A stretch of 64,000 nucleotides of DNA from Methylomicrobium agile (GCF_000733855.1 NZ_JPOJ01000001.1:1984001-2048000); one strand, 5' to 3'; shown: positions 19,101 through 27,175, counted from the first letter of the stretch. Notes: generated by a model not told the origin, from the letters alone. A program made the numbers and translations.

Positions 19101-22100
19101 ACACAGGAGCGATCGCCCTTCCGACCGGCGGCACCCTGCTGGCACGCACGCCGATCGTCAACGACGACGTCTATGAAGGCAGCGAAACCTTCACGCTGAC
19201 CGTCACCCCGGCGGGTGGTCAAGCCGTCACCGGCACCGCCACCATCCAGGACGACGGCGCCGGCGATATCTTCAAGGACGACGGCACGCCCGACAGCGCG
19301 GCTCCGAAGGACGACGACCGCGCCGTGAGCGTGAACGACATTATTGTCAACGAAGCGTCGAGCCACGCCGTGTTTACCGTGACCGGCACGCAAGGCCAGG
19401 AAATCACCCTGAGTTTGACGCCGGGCACGGCCACGGGCGGCGGCGTTGACTTCGGCAGCGGCAACCCTCTGCAAGTATCCATCGATGGCGGCGCCACCTG
19501 GACCGACTACACAGGAGCGATCGCCCTTCCGACCGGCGGCACCCTGCTGGCACGCACGCCGATCGTCAACGACGACGTCTATGAAGGCAGCGAAACCTTC
19601 ACGCTGACCGTCACCCCGGCGGGTGGTCAAGCCGTCACCGGCACCGCCACCATCCAGGACGACGGCGCCGGCGATATCTTCAAGGACGACGGCACGCCCG
19701 ACAGCGCGGCTCCGAAGGACGACGACCGCGCCGTGAGCGTGAACGACATTATTGTCAATGAAGCGTCGAGCCACGCCGTGTTCACCGTGACCGGCACGCA
19801 AGGCCAGGAAATCACCCTGAGTTTGACGCCGGGCACGGCCACGGGCGGCGGCGTTGACTTCGGCAGCGCCAACCCTCTGCAAGTATCCATCGATGGCGGC
19901 GCCACCTGGACCGACTACACAGGAGCGATTGCCCTTCCGACCGGCGGCACCCTGCTGGCACGCACGCCGATCGTCAACGACGACGTCTATGAAGGCAGCG
20001 AAACCTTTACCCTGACCGTCACCCCGGCGGGTGGCCAAGCCGTCATCGGCACCGCCACCATCCAGGACGACGGCGCCGGCGATATCTTCAAGGACGACGG
20101 CACGCCCGACAGCGCGGCTCCGAAGGACGACGACCGCAGCATCACGGTGACCGGCGGCGGTACGTTCAACGAAGCTTCGACCTACGCGACCTTCACGGTC
20201 GATGTGACCGGCAAGGCCGGCGACAAGGTGGAATTGACGCTGGGCAACACGGCGGACGCGGCCGACCGGGACGCGACGGTCAGCGGCTTCGCGCTCCACT
20301 ATTCGACGAACGGCGGCACCTCCTGGACGACCTATTCGGGCAGCAGCCGGCCGGAAGTGCCGGCCGGCGGCAGCGGCCAGATTCTGGTGCGCGTGGACAT
20401 CACCTCCGAACAGGACGACCTCTACGAAGGCGCGGAAACCTTCACGCTGACGGCGAACTACGTTTCGAACCCGGACAACGGCGACACGGGCCTGGCCACG
20501 ATCGTTGACGACGGCACGGGGACGATTCTGGTGCCGACGGATCCGGCCGACCCCAGCAAGCCGCATGGTTCGAACCCGGCCGAAGGCAATGAGGGCCACG
20601 TTCCGGTGAACGACGACCGCGCCGTGAGCGTGAACGACATCACCGTCAACGAGGCGTCGAGCCACGCCGTGTTCACCGTGACCGGCACGCAAGGCCAGCC
20701 GGTCTCTCTGGCCCTGACCGACGGCACGGCCGTCGGCAGCGGCGCCAACCCCGACTTTGGTCCGGACCTGCAATACTATGACGGCGAAACTTGGCAGACT
20801 TACACCGGCAGTCCGGTCGAGATCATCAACACCGATGGCACCTTGCTGGTGCGCACGCCGATCATCGATGACGGCGTCACCGAAGGCAGCGAAACCTTCA
20901 CGCTGACCGTCACCCCGGCGGGCGGCCAAGCCGTCACCGGCACCGCCACCATCGAAGATAACGACGAGCAAACGGTCCTCAGCGTCGTTGCCGAAGACAA
21001 TGGCAATTCCGGACAAAACCCTGTCGACGACCGTGTCGTTGAAGGCGAGAGCTTGCGTTACGCCGTGACCCTGTCCGGCGCGAGCGCCATCCCGACCGAA
21101 CACAGCGTCGCCCTTGGCGGTACGGCCGACAGCAGCGACTATGCGGCGCGGAGCGGCTGGACTTTCAGCGGCGGCGTCGCCTGGAAAGACGCTAATTACA
21201 ATGCCGTCATCGTGCCGGAAGGCGTGACCAGTTTTACCATTACCATTGGCACCACCGATGACAGTCTCATCGAAGATGGGGAAACTTTGAGTCTGACCGT
21301 GGGCGGCGTGACTGGCGCCGGAACCATTCTCGACAACGATCTGCCGCTGCAGGTGAGCAACATCGAGGTGAACGAAGCCTCGCCGTTTGCCATCTTTACT
21401 GTCAGCGGTCTTGCCGGCCAGCCGGTTAGTTTGGCTTTGGCGCCTACCGGTAGTGGCGAGGGCCATGCCATCTTGGGCGTAGATACCGCCAATACCCCCA
21501 GCGGTTCGGCGTTGCAGTTTTTCGACGGTAACGCCTGGCAAGATTATGTTCCGGACAGCGTGACGAACTTTCCTGCAGGCGGTCTGTTGCTGGTTCGAAC
21601 CGGTATCGTCAATGACGATCCACCCATCTATGAAGGCCCGGAAACCTTCCAATTGATTGCCAGCAGCGGCGGCCGCGCGTTTACCGGAACGGCGACTTTG
21701 CTCGACGATGGCACGGGCACGATTTTTACCGGCTCGGTCAGTGCCGATACGCCGGTGACCAGTCAGAGCCATCTTGACGATGACCGGTTACTGAGAATCG
21801 ATAATGTGACGGTCAACGAGAAGTCTCCGTATGCGGTGTTCCGGGTTTCCGGCTCTACAGGACAACAGTTATCTCTCTCGTTGGAAGAAACCGCGGCGCG
21901 CTTGGCGGATGGAACCTTGCCCGAAGGCCACGCGGCCTTGGGTGACGATACGGGTACCCAACTGCAGTATTTCGATGGCGATCAATGGGCTGATTATGTG
22001 GGGTCGCCGGTGACTTATCCGGCCGGCAGCACCACACTGTTGGTGAGAGTCGCTATTCGAGATGACGAGGTGTTCGAGGGGCCGGAGTCGTTCAAACTGA

Positions 22101-24070
22101 AAGCGGTCACCGGCAGCTTGACGTCTTATGGCACCGGGGTAATTGGCGATGACGGGCGCGGTGCGTTTTATAACGAAAGCGGCGCGGAGACGACCGACCC
22201 GAGGATAATCAAGGACGATGACCGCAGCTTTTCGATTGACAGTTTTGAGGTGAATGAAGGTTCGTCGTTTGCGGTGTTTATCCTCACCGGTTTGGGCGGC
22301 CAGCAATTGACGTTGCGTTTGACTTCAACCGGCGTAGGCGAAGGCCATGCCAGTTTGGGCCTGGATGTGGCGGATACGCTGGAAGTGTTTATGGATGGCG
22401 CTTGGCAGGCGTATCCCGCCAACGATGTCTTGACCTTGCCGGAGGGGCCGGGCGCGGTAACGAACTTGCTGGTTCGTGTCCCGTTGATCAATGACCTCTT
22501 AAAAGAGGGCGCTGAAACTTTCCGCTTGACGGCCACCGGTTTGCCCGGCAGTCCGGTAGTGGGCGAAACCTTCGGCACCGCTACCATCAAAGACGACGGT
22601 ACCGGGCTGAAATACACGGGCGATCTGATAGACGGCCGGCCGGTCAGCAATACCGTCCTGTTGGATGACGATTTCGACAAAGACGGTATTGCGCCCAATG
22701 TGGAAGAGATTTTGGCGACCATGTCCTCATCTACCGGCAACGGCGGTGCCGATGGCGACTTGAATAACGATGGCAAACAAGATGCCGAACAACATGCGCT
22801 GGCTACATTGGCCTGGATCAATAGCGGGTATTTCGATAAAGCCATTGAAGGCACGTTGACCGAAGTCAAGCCGATCATTTCGTTGTCGGTGGTATCGGGA
22901 TATGCCGAGGAGGATTCGCCGATAGTTGGCGATGAGTTCTATCAGCTCAGTCAAATCAACGTGATTCCTCAGGATGCCGCCGAGTTCGGCGGGCATCCGG
23001 TCAGCGTGAATAATCTTCCCAATGGCACTACCATTGAAGCGCCTTGGGATCCGATTCAATTTGCGATTACGCCTGTCGACGACGGACTTGTCTTGCAGGA
23101 TTTTGATAACAATCCCGACAATGGTACGCAAGTGCGGGTGGTGATCGACATTTCACGCGCTAAAGTACCCGAAAACGGCTTCAACGCTTATCTCAAATAT
23201 GTTACCCAGGCGGCTATAGATGCGCCAGGCGTCTTGCTGGATTTGAACGGTAAAGAGATTACCAGCGCCGGTTGGTATGATTTTACGCAACGCACCGACG
23301 CGGCGGGTAATCCGGTGGGCGATGGCGCTCGCTTTATCATTAAGGACGGTCTGATTCAAGCGATCGAGTTGACGCTTACCGACAATGCTTTTGGCGACAA
23401 CGATCCCAATATGCAAGCGTTGTTCGATCCGGGGTTGCCGGTGTTCATCCAGCAGCCGGTTAATCCTCCACCCGTGTGGATTACTTCGAATGTCAGTTTA
23501 AAAAAGACGCCGGTGGACGTCGATAATGTGCAATTGCTCAACAAGATCGTATCGACATCCACCAGTGCCTACAATTGCTTGCCCGATTGGCTGCTTAAAA
23601 TGGCGGGCCTGTCGAATGCGTCTACTCATGGCATTGCCAATTTGAATTGCGCCGGCAATGCCAAGGACAATATCCTCGTGGGTAACGACGGCAAGAATGT
23701 TCTGCGAGGATTGGGAGGTAACGATGTGTTGGTGGGCAGTGGCGGCTCCGATAAATTGTTCGGCGGCGCCGGGGCCGATGTGTTCAAGTACGTGGAGCTG
23801 TCGGACAGTTTGGTCGGTAAGAAGAACCGCGACGTCATCGCCGACTTTAAGGTGAATGAGGACAAAATCGATTTAACCGAGTTGGCCAACAAATTGCTGC
23901 CAAGCGGGCAGCAGTTCGTTCTTGTCACGGCATTTAGCGAACAGGCAGGGGAATTGCATTTCGATGCCAAGACCCATCTGTTGCAAGGTGATGTCACGGG
24001 CGACGGCATAGCGGATTTTGAAATCATGCTGACTGGCGTCAAGGCGCTGACTGTGGATAATTTTGTGTAA
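13178..24070 (+). CDS. Giant Calx-beta-repeat RTX protein (probable adhesin)
   Basis: The 3630-residue intact frame starts at GTG 13178, but the real N-terminus is probably the DUF4347 head upstream. In order: the end of DUF4347; a lectin- or jelly-roll-like region (about 20-240); Bap/Big-type Ig-like domains (to about 600) with VTPPTVVDAIITMD; about 18 repeats of 136-160 residues, most starting DDDRAVSVNDI and ending VTGTATIQDDGTG, which look like calcium-binding Calx-beta domains; a choice-of-anchor-U-like region (PIISLSVVSGY to LTDNAFGDNDP); two RTX-type Gly-Asp nonapeptides (GGNDVLVGSGGSDKLFGGAGAD); and a serralysin C-terminal segment (DVIADFKVNEDKIDL). The tail implies type I secretion. 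No ABC exporter is adjacent. A role in attachment or biofilm is inference. A small barrel gene follows 17 bases on. Confidence 0.88.
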   Translation: MADDWSYVLADETVPLIVPGATPLKFNNAELVFGTDKQEEAVYKYTNVVTIDGVQIDAYVKIESIQGAELTSIDNNNPTNATAPAGMTTADFFAPEIKTTAADGGVTFSITFKDTDGNVRALSGFYNNSIDIDAASGNVREFVEYGGFKSYTVNNPTDLQIKAGAVGTGRMRFESGNNKSYDGLVVNDIGRVQTQFDTVSTFTIKMGATGNVGSTARQYGSIFASMAFSNPLTTEAPTVDALRTNDLTPILTGTVGNTLLGESEAFSVNVNGKTYEKGDPELTINDMVWTLEIPVGDELANEDKTYEVKALRGGVLYDQTANELIIDVTPPTVVDAIITMDKSSLKAGDTALVTIQFSEAVKNFDNDDLTIEGGTLTAIVSSDGGITWTATFTPTADLEDTSNVITLNNAGVTDLAGNSANGSTTASDNYVIDTKPPVIDLDPSDASTLNHSANVLPGVAVGIDDNDDAASVIEGNGIASLVLTVTGLSDGDDELLSFDDGSFYRANGSAAVGTVTVGGVSVQVTANGTSGGASGTFTIVKSGGGHLTAAETASIIHALEYKNASTTPTEGDRSFSFTATDAAGNATASAAVSTVTVDDDRDITVTGGGTFNEASTYATFTVTADGEVGDAVLLELGNTADTADRDATISGFAIHYSTNDGEDWETYTWNGASGNRPTVPSGGQILVRVGIGTEQDDLYEGAETFTLTASYATNSAKTSTDTATIVDDNTGRIDVNGDGDITDADEGEGPGTPGGSLTFDDDRAITVTGGGTFNEASTYATFTVDVTGEAGDKVELTLGNTEDPDDQNATVSGFALQYSTNGGTSWTTYSGSSQPEVPAGGSGQILVRVDITSEQDDLYEGAETFTLTANYVSNPDNGDTGLATIIDDGTGTILVPTDPADPSKPHGSNPAEGNEGHVSADDDRSINVNDITVNEASSHAVFTVTGTQGQHVVLALTGGTATGGGIDFGSGGAANLQYWNGETWSNYTGAIALPDGGTLLVRTPLVNDNIYEGSETFTLTVTPVGGHAATGTATIQDDGTGTLFDPDTGEETPTDPSDEAYITRDDDRAVSVNGITVNEASSHGVFTVTGTQGQQIVLALTDGTAVSNGSNPDFGPGLQYFNGTTWQTYTAGTAVTIANADGTLLVRTPLVNDNTYEGSETFTLTATPVGGQAATGTATIQDDGTGTLFDPDTGEETPTDPSDEAYITRDDDRAVSVNDITVNEASSHGVFIVEGDAGRTVTLALTGGTATGQATGGGIDFGSGGATNLQYWDGEAWSNYTGAIALPDGGTLLVRTPLVNDNTYEGSETFTLTVTPAGGQAVTGTATIQDDGTGTIFKDNGTPDSEALKDDDRAVSVNDIAVNEASSHAVFTVEGDAGRTVTLALTGGTATGQATGGGIDFGSGGATNLQYWDGEAWSNYTGTIALPVGGTLLVRTPIVNDDLYESSETFTLTVTPAGGQAVTGTATIQDDGTGTIFKDNGTPDSEALKDDDRAVSVNDIIVNEASSHAVFTVTGTQGQQIVLALTDGTAVSSGSNPDFGPGLQYFNGTTWQNYAAGTAVTIANADATLLVRTPIVNDTLSESSETFTLTATPIGGHAAIGTATIRDDGTGDIFDPDTGAKTPADSNTPGYIPRDNDLTVTNPVVNEASGTAVFEVHATPNTAITLALTPETADGSGVDFGSTGSVNLQVSVDGGQTWTNYTGGTVTVPNNGTVLARTPITNDTVSDNNETFSLNVTPGNGGVSVKGTATIKDDGTGDIFKDNGTPDSAAPKDDDRAVSVNDITVNEASSHGVFTVTGTLGQSITLTLTDGTAVSSGSNPDYGPGLQYYDGETWQTYTGSPVEIINADGTLLIRTPIIDDNTYEGSETFTLTATPIGGQAATGTATIQDNGTGDIFKDDGTPDSAAPKDDDRAVSVNDITVNEASSHAVFTVTGTQGQEITLSLTPGTATGGGVDFGSANPLQVSIDGGATWTDYTGAIALPTGGTLLARTPIVNDDVYEGSETFTLTVTPAGGQAVTGTATIQDDGAGDIFKDDGTPDSAAPKDDDRAVSVNDIIVNEASSHAVFTVTGTQGQEITLSLTPGTATGGGVDFGSGNPLQVSIDGGATWTDYTGAIALPTGGTLLARTPIVNDDVYEGSETFTLTVTPAGGQAVTGTATIQDDGAGDIFKDDGTPDSAAPKDDDRAVSVNDIIVNEASSHAVFTVTGTQGQEITLSLTPGTATGGGVDFGSANPLQVSIDGGATWTDYTGAIALPTGGTLLARTPIVNDDVYEGSETFTLTVTPAGGQAVIGTATIQDDGAGDIFKDDGTPDSAAPKDDDRSITVTGGGTFNEASTYATFTVDVTGKAGDKVELTLGNTADAADRDATVSGFALHYSTNGGTSWTTYSGSSRPEVPAGGSGQILVRVDITSEQDDLYEGAETFTLTANYVSNPDNGDTGLATIVDDGTGTILVPTDPADPSKPHGSNPAEGNEGHVPVNDDRAVSVNDITVNEASSHAVFTVTGTQGQPVSLALTDGTAVGSGANPDFGPDLQYYDGETWQTYTGSPVEIINTDGTLLVRTPIIDDGVTEGSETFTLTVTPAGGQAVTGTATIEDNDEQTVLSVVAEDNGNSGQNPVDDRVVEGESLRYAVTLSGASAIPTEHSVALGGTADSSDYAARSGWTFSGGVAWKDANYNAVIVPEGVTSFTITIGTTDDSLIEDGETLSLTVGGVTGAGTILDNDLPLQVSNIEVNEASPFAIFTVSGLAGQPVSLALAPTGSGEGHAILGVDTANTPSGSALQFFDGNAWQDYVPDSVTNFPAGGLLLVRTGIVNDDPPIYEGPETFQLIASSGGRAFTGTATLLDDGTGTIFTGSVSADTPVTSQSHLDDDRLLRIDNVTVNEKSPYAVFRVSGSTGQQLSLSLEETAARLADGTLPEGHAALGDDTGTQLQYFDGDQWADYVGSPVTYPAGSTTLLVRVAIRDDEVFEGPESFKLKAVTGSLTSYGTGVIGDDGRGAFYNESGAETTDPRIIKDDDRSFSIDSFEVNEGSSFAVFILTGLGGQQLTLRLTSTGVGEGHASLGLDVADTLEVFMDGAWQAYPANDVLTLPEGPGAVTNLLVRVPLINDLLKEGAETFRLTATGLPGSPVVGETFGTATIKDDGTGLKYTGDLIDGRPVSNTVLLDDDFDKDGIAPNVEEILATMSSSTGNGGADGDLNNDGKQDAEQHALATLAWINSGYFDKAIEGTLTEVKPIISLSVVSGYAEEDSPIVGDEFYQLSQINVIPQDAAEFGGHPVSVNNLPNGTTIEAPWDPIQFAITPVDDGLVLQDFDNNPDNGTQVRVVIDISRAKVPENGFNAYLKYVTQAAIDAPGVLLDLNGKEITSAGWYDFTQRTDAAGNPVGDGARFIIKDGLIQAIELTLTDNAFGDNDPNMQALFDPGLPVFIQQPVNPPPVWITSNVSLKKTPVDVDNVQLLNKIVSTSTSAYNCLPDWLLKMAGLSNASTHGIANLNCAGNAKDNILVGNDGKNVLRGLGGNDVLVGSGGSDKLFGGAGADVFKYVELSDSLVGKKNRDVIADFKVNEDKIDLTELANKLLPSGQQFVLVTAFSEQAGELHFDAKTHLLQGDVTGDGIADFEIMLTGVKALTVDNFV
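18901..20124 (+). repeat. Three near-identical 408-bp coding repeats
   Basis: Units at 18901-19308, 19309-19716 and 19717-20124 have exactly 408 bases (136 codons) each and differ by only a handful of bases, for example AACGACATCACC versus AACGACATTATT near the start. All carry the TQGQEITLSLTPGTATGGG version of the Calx-beta domain. This points to recent in-frame amplification by recombination inside the giant gene. Confidence 0.92.
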
Positions 24071-24087
24071 TTTTTTGAGAGAGATCG

Positions 24088-24657
24088 ATGAACATAAATA
24101 AGTTAGCGACGGTTTTGGTTGCCGTCTCATCGCTGGGCATTAGCGCCGTTTCGCAAGCGAGCGGAGAGGCGGGCGATATTTATGTCGCGCCGTTCGGCAG
24201 TTATTTGCATCCGGGCGGCGATACGCAGGCATCCGATGGCTGGGGGGCGGGAGCCGGCGTCGGAATGGTGATCAATCGCTATTTCAACGTGGAGGCGCGC
24301 GGCTTCTGGCATAACTATAGGAACGACATTCCCTGTTGCGGCGGCGGCGAAACCGATTTATTGGGAGCTAGCCTGGACGGGCAGTTTTACTTCATGCGCG
24401 ACCGTTTTTCACCCTATCTGGTCGCCAGCCTCGGCGGCATGCGTACCGAGTTGACCTCCCGTTATTTCAACACCCATGCCACTTCGTTCATTTTTGAAGC
24501 CGGCGGCGGCAGCAGTTTTACGATTACCGACAACTTCAGTTTACGCGGCGATGTTCGCTATCGTATAAATACCCTTCCGTCTAACGTCGGCGGCGAAGGC
24601 GTGTTGAACGACTTGGTGGTGAATTTGGGCTTTGAATTTAAATTAGGCCAATTATAG
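24088..24657 (+). CDS. Outer-membrane beta-barrel protein (OmpA-N-like)
   Basis: The 189-residue product has a signal peptide ending at SQASG (about residue 26) and then alternating hydrophobic and polar strands: DIYVAPFGSYL, GAGAGVGMVINRYFNVEARGFW, GASLDGQFYF, SPYLVASLGGM, FIFEAGGGSSFTITDNFSLRGDVRYRI and a last strand VVNLGFEFKLG. That is the eight-strand pattern of OmpA N-terminal and OprF-type barrels, without the C-terminal peptidoglycan-binding domain. A Cys-Cys pair in a loop (IPCCGGG) is unusual. It starts 17 bases after the giant gene and is probably cotranscribed, so it may help display or hold that protein; that role is inference. Confidence 0.8.
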   Translation: MNINKLATVLVAVSSLGISAVSQASGEAGDIYVAPFGSYLHPGGDTQASDGWGAGAGVGMVINRYFNVEARGFWHNYRNDIPCCGGGETDLLGASLDGQFYFMRDRFSPYLVASLGGMRTELTSRYFNTHATSFIFEAGGGSSFTITDNFSLRGDVRYRINTLPSNVGGEGVLNDLVVNLGFEFKLGQL

Positions 24658-24770
24658 GTCTTGAGGAGGCTCTGAATAAGCTGATTCCGTCCATGGCCCG
24701 GCAAGCTCACCACGAACGGAATCGACAGCTTACCGCTCGTCCTGAGCTTGTCGAAGGATTTAATCAGCTT

Positions 24771-24892
24771 GTAGGGCGGATTCGCCGTCAGGCAATCCGC
24801 CGCGCTTTAAAGGGGATTGGCGTTTTGCTGTCGCGAAAACGCCCTACAGTGTGGTAGGGCGGTTTCGCGTAAGCAAATCGCCGTTTGCCATA
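24771..24892 (-). repeat. Inverted copy of the 5743-5863 repeat block
   Basis: The 77-bp element occupies 24771-24847, followed by the small hairpin family to 24892. Reverse-complemented it matches 5743-5863 nearly throughout. Relative to the 171-bp arm its order is swapped: outside the arm on the left, inside the bracketed segment here. Confidence 0.85.
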
Positions 24893-24904
24893 GCAAGGTA
24901 GGAC

Positions 24905-24970
24905 GGGTAGAGCGAAGCGAAACCCATCATACGATATGGCTTCCACAATGGGTTTCGCTTCGCTCTACCC
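24905..24970. repeat. Perfect 23-bp inverted repeat, GGGTAGAGCGAAGCG family
   Basis: Arms 24905-24927 and 24948-24970 pair perfectly around a 20-base loop. The flanks (GTAGGACGGG / CCCAACCTACGG) extend the family's typical ends. It separates the 77-bp element from the duplicated macroglobulin tail. Confidence 0.85.
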
Positions 24971-24984
24971 AACCTACGGGGCTA

Positions 24985-25083
24985 TTCAACGTGCCGCCGG
25001 TCTATGCCGAGGCGATGTATGTACCGACCTTGCGAGCACATTCCGGATCAGGCACGGTGCGTGTCGACGAGAAAGATCCGTAG
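24985..25083 (+). pseudogene. Duplicated 3' end of the macroglobulin gene
   Basis: These 99 bases encode the last 32 residues of the macroglobulin (FNVPPVYAEAMYV to VDEKDP) plus its TAG stop, with one amino-acid change (Ala to Thr). There is no rest of the gene upstream; instead the sequence runs into a palindromic repeat. It is on the plus strand, the same orientation as pbpC at 28200. It may be a scar of inversion or a fragment carried by repeats. Confidence 0.9.
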
Positions 25084-25155
25084 GTTGGGTTAGCGAAGCG
25101 TAACCCAACAGGATTCGGCTTCGAGTGTTGGGTTACGGCTGGCGCCTAACCCAAC
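24985..25155 (-). repeat. Right arm of the 171-bp inverted repeat
   Basis: Matches 5871-6041 in inverted orientation, equal length, five mismatches and no gaps. The two arms enclose 18,943 bases holding the macroglobulin, the giant RTX gene and the small barrel gene. Confidence 0.9.
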
Positions 25156-25162
25156 CTACGCA

Positions 25163-27175
25163 CTAATTGATATGCGCTGTTCCTCCAGGCGGTTCCGCCG
25201 CCAGGATAGCGTATTGAATCCCCGATTCCGGCAGGGCGGAATCACTGACTTCCAATGTCCTGACATGGTAGCCAAACCCGGCCAGAAACTCAGTCAATCG
25301 CGACACATCCCGCCAGTACAATACGCCCGCGACGATAACCGGCTGGCAACGCCGTATCGTATTGCCGGCCCCTTGCAGCACCGACAGCAGCGGTAAAGGC
25401 GAGCAGACGGTCAGCAGGCGGCACGCCTCTATTTTTCTGGCATCCAGCGGCCAGCAGACGATCGGCTCGAGCTGTTCCGAATTGCCCATGCTCAACGGCA
25501 GATATTCATCATCCATCGAGAGATGGGCGATTTCGCGTACGGCGTATCCTTCCCCTTCCGGCATCGCAAAATGCGCTTCGGCATGGCGAATTCCCGCCCG
25601 CGCCAGATTGGCGCAAAGCAGCTGATACAATTCCCGGCGCGGTTCGAAAGCGACCAGACGTCCCTGTCCGCCGACCATTCGAGCCAGAGGCAGCGCCGCT
25701 GCTCCGGCTCCCGCGCCAAGATAAACCACAGTATCTCCCCTGGCCAGGACTTGCTTGCCCAAACCGATGACGGTCTGGTGGAGTAACTGCGCCAACGGGT
25801 CTTCCCGCTGCCGTATCGGCATGTCCAGTTCCATGCCTTCGATGACTGCCTGCCGCGTCGAAAGCTTCCGTTCCGGGCCGGGTTCGGGATGAAACCGTAT
25901 CGGATAGGCACGATAGGACGCCTGCTTTTTAGCCATCATTCGGCGTAAGGCGGAAAGTACGGCATCAAAATCCAGTGTCTCCCACGCCATTTCGTAATGG
26001 CTCGATGCGGCGGCCCAGTCGGATGGCGCAACTTTGGCCTTACCCCAGCCGGAAAGCTGGCTTGCGCCCGGCAATAATAAACTTTCACCCAATGGGTAGT
26101 AGGGATAAACCTCCAGCTCCATCGAGGCCATCATCGTAACGGACGGCGTTGAAGTCGCATCGGCGAGGTGTTGGGTATAAGTGTCAACGCCAATGAGACC
26201 GTCGACTTGCGTGAGCAGCGCCGCCAGATGGTCCACCGTTGGCGTGATTTTCGAAACGAACTGCAAACGAGGGGAATGGATGTTCAGCTGATGAGTCAGC
26301 AGCACATCCGCTTCCGGCCAGGCAGACAGGAGATGCTCGATCAATCGCCGCAAGGCGCTTTCCGGCATACTCCGCAATAGCACCGAAGCGTGCGGATTCA
26401 CCAGGATGCGCGGTCCAGCTTTAGGCGTCAGGCCATCAGCCACCGCTCGATCGGCCTCCGCCGGGATGGCTACTTGGTTGCGCTTGTCGGCAGCAGCGAC
26501 TTGGGAAGGCTCTATGCCGAACCACCACAGATACCAATCCACCATCGGCATCTTTCCATAACGAGGCAGCAACAGCAATCTGCTGGTATCGAAGATACCC
26601 TGATAGCGCGACATTTCGGCCAGACTCAAGCCTTGAGTCAATACGGCATCGATACCCTCCACATTCCGCACCAGCCTTTCCAGGCGATCGTCCTTATGCC
26701 AACCCAGCATGAGGTCCACCGACACCGCCGGCAATTCGGCGCGCAACACGGACAGCACCTGCCTGAAAGCCGTAAGGCCGATCATCGTGTCGCCCAAATT
26801 GCTGACGAAACCATTGATGACGAGCAGCCGGAAGTGCTCGCGAAACGGTTGGGCGGCTTTAAGCGACCGCAATTGAAGGACAAGGCATTGCGGCGGCGAT
26901 TGATGTTCGGGGTCGGCATACGCTCCGGCGCCCAACAGGACGGGAAATCCCGCCGTCCGCACGAGGGTTGCCGACGAAATGATTCGCAACAATTCCGCCT
27001 TGTTCGCTTGCGGCCAGGCCTCCGTCAATGCCTGTTGGAGCATGTCGATTTCCCACTGGGCCGAGATATAGACCGTATCCGCCGTAGGCGTTTCGAGCGA
27101 GGGTGCGGCTTTCAGGGTTTTGCGCTGGCCGCGAACGCTCAAGGCAAAAGGACGGCTAACGGCATAGCCAATCAT
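25163..27175 (-). CDS. GT9-like glycosyltransferase fused to an FkbM-like methyltransferase
   Basis: The 670-residue protein has two parts. Residues about 110-410 look like family 9 (heptosyltransferase-type) GT-B enzymes: LLVINGFVSNLGDTMIGLTAFRQVL at the N-terminal domain and VDGLIGVDTYTQHLADAT, the donor-side signature, in the C-terminal domain, with ILVNPHASVLLRSMP between. Residues about 470-670 resemble SAM-dependent methyltransferases: VVYLGAGAGAAALPLARMVGGQGRLVAFEPRRELYQLL is the nucleotide-binding loop and first strands of an FkbM-like domain. It may build and methylate a surface or protein-linked glycan in the cytoplasm. The start at 27175 has GGAG five bases upstream. It stands between a duplicated gene fragment and unrelated genes, so the substrate is unknown. 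Confidence 0.72.
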   Translation of the reverse strand: MIGYAVSRPFALSVRGQRKTLKAAPSLETPTADTVYISAQWEIDMLQQALTEAWPQANKAELLRIISSATLVRTAGFPVLLGAGAYADPEHQSPPQCLVLQLRSLKAAQPFREHFRLLVINGFVSNLGDTMIGLTAFRQVLSVLRAELPAVSVDLMLGWHKDDRLERLVRNVEGIDAVLTQGLSLAEMSRYQGIFDTSRLLLLPRYGKMPMVDWYLWWFGIEPSQVAAADKRNQVAIPAEADRAVADGLTPKAGPRILVNPHASVLLRSMPESALRRLIEHLLSAWPEADVLLTHQLNIHSPRLQFVSKITPTVDHLAALLTQVDGLIGVDTYTQHLADATSTPSVTMMASMELEVYPYYPLGESLLLPGASQLSGWGKAKVAPSDWAAASSHYEMAWETLDFDAVLSALRRMMAKKQASYRAYPIRFHPEPGPERKLSTRQAVIEGMELDMPIRQREDPLAQLLHQTVIGLGKQVLARGDTVVYLGAGAGAAALPLARMVGGQGRLVAFEPRRELYQLLCANLARAGIRHAEAHFAMPEGEGYAVREIAHLSMDDEYLPLSMGNSEQLEPIVCWPLDARKIEACRLLTVCSPLPLLSVLQGAGNTIRRCQPVIVAGVLYWRDVSRLTEFLAGFGYHVRTLEVSDSALPESGIQYAILAAEPPGGTAHIN

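Noticed and set aside
15563-21772. Very long minus-strand open frames (about 995 and 1039 residues) opposite the Calx-beta repeats
   Set aside because: They are shadows: the GC-rich repeated plus-strand gene keeps the opposite frame open. The translated products are low in sense-like composition, match the repeat period and have no family motif.
24817-25083. An 88-residue gene ending in the macroglobulin tail
   Set aside because: Its N-terminal half is translated palindromic repeat and the rest is a duplicated gene end; there is no start context.
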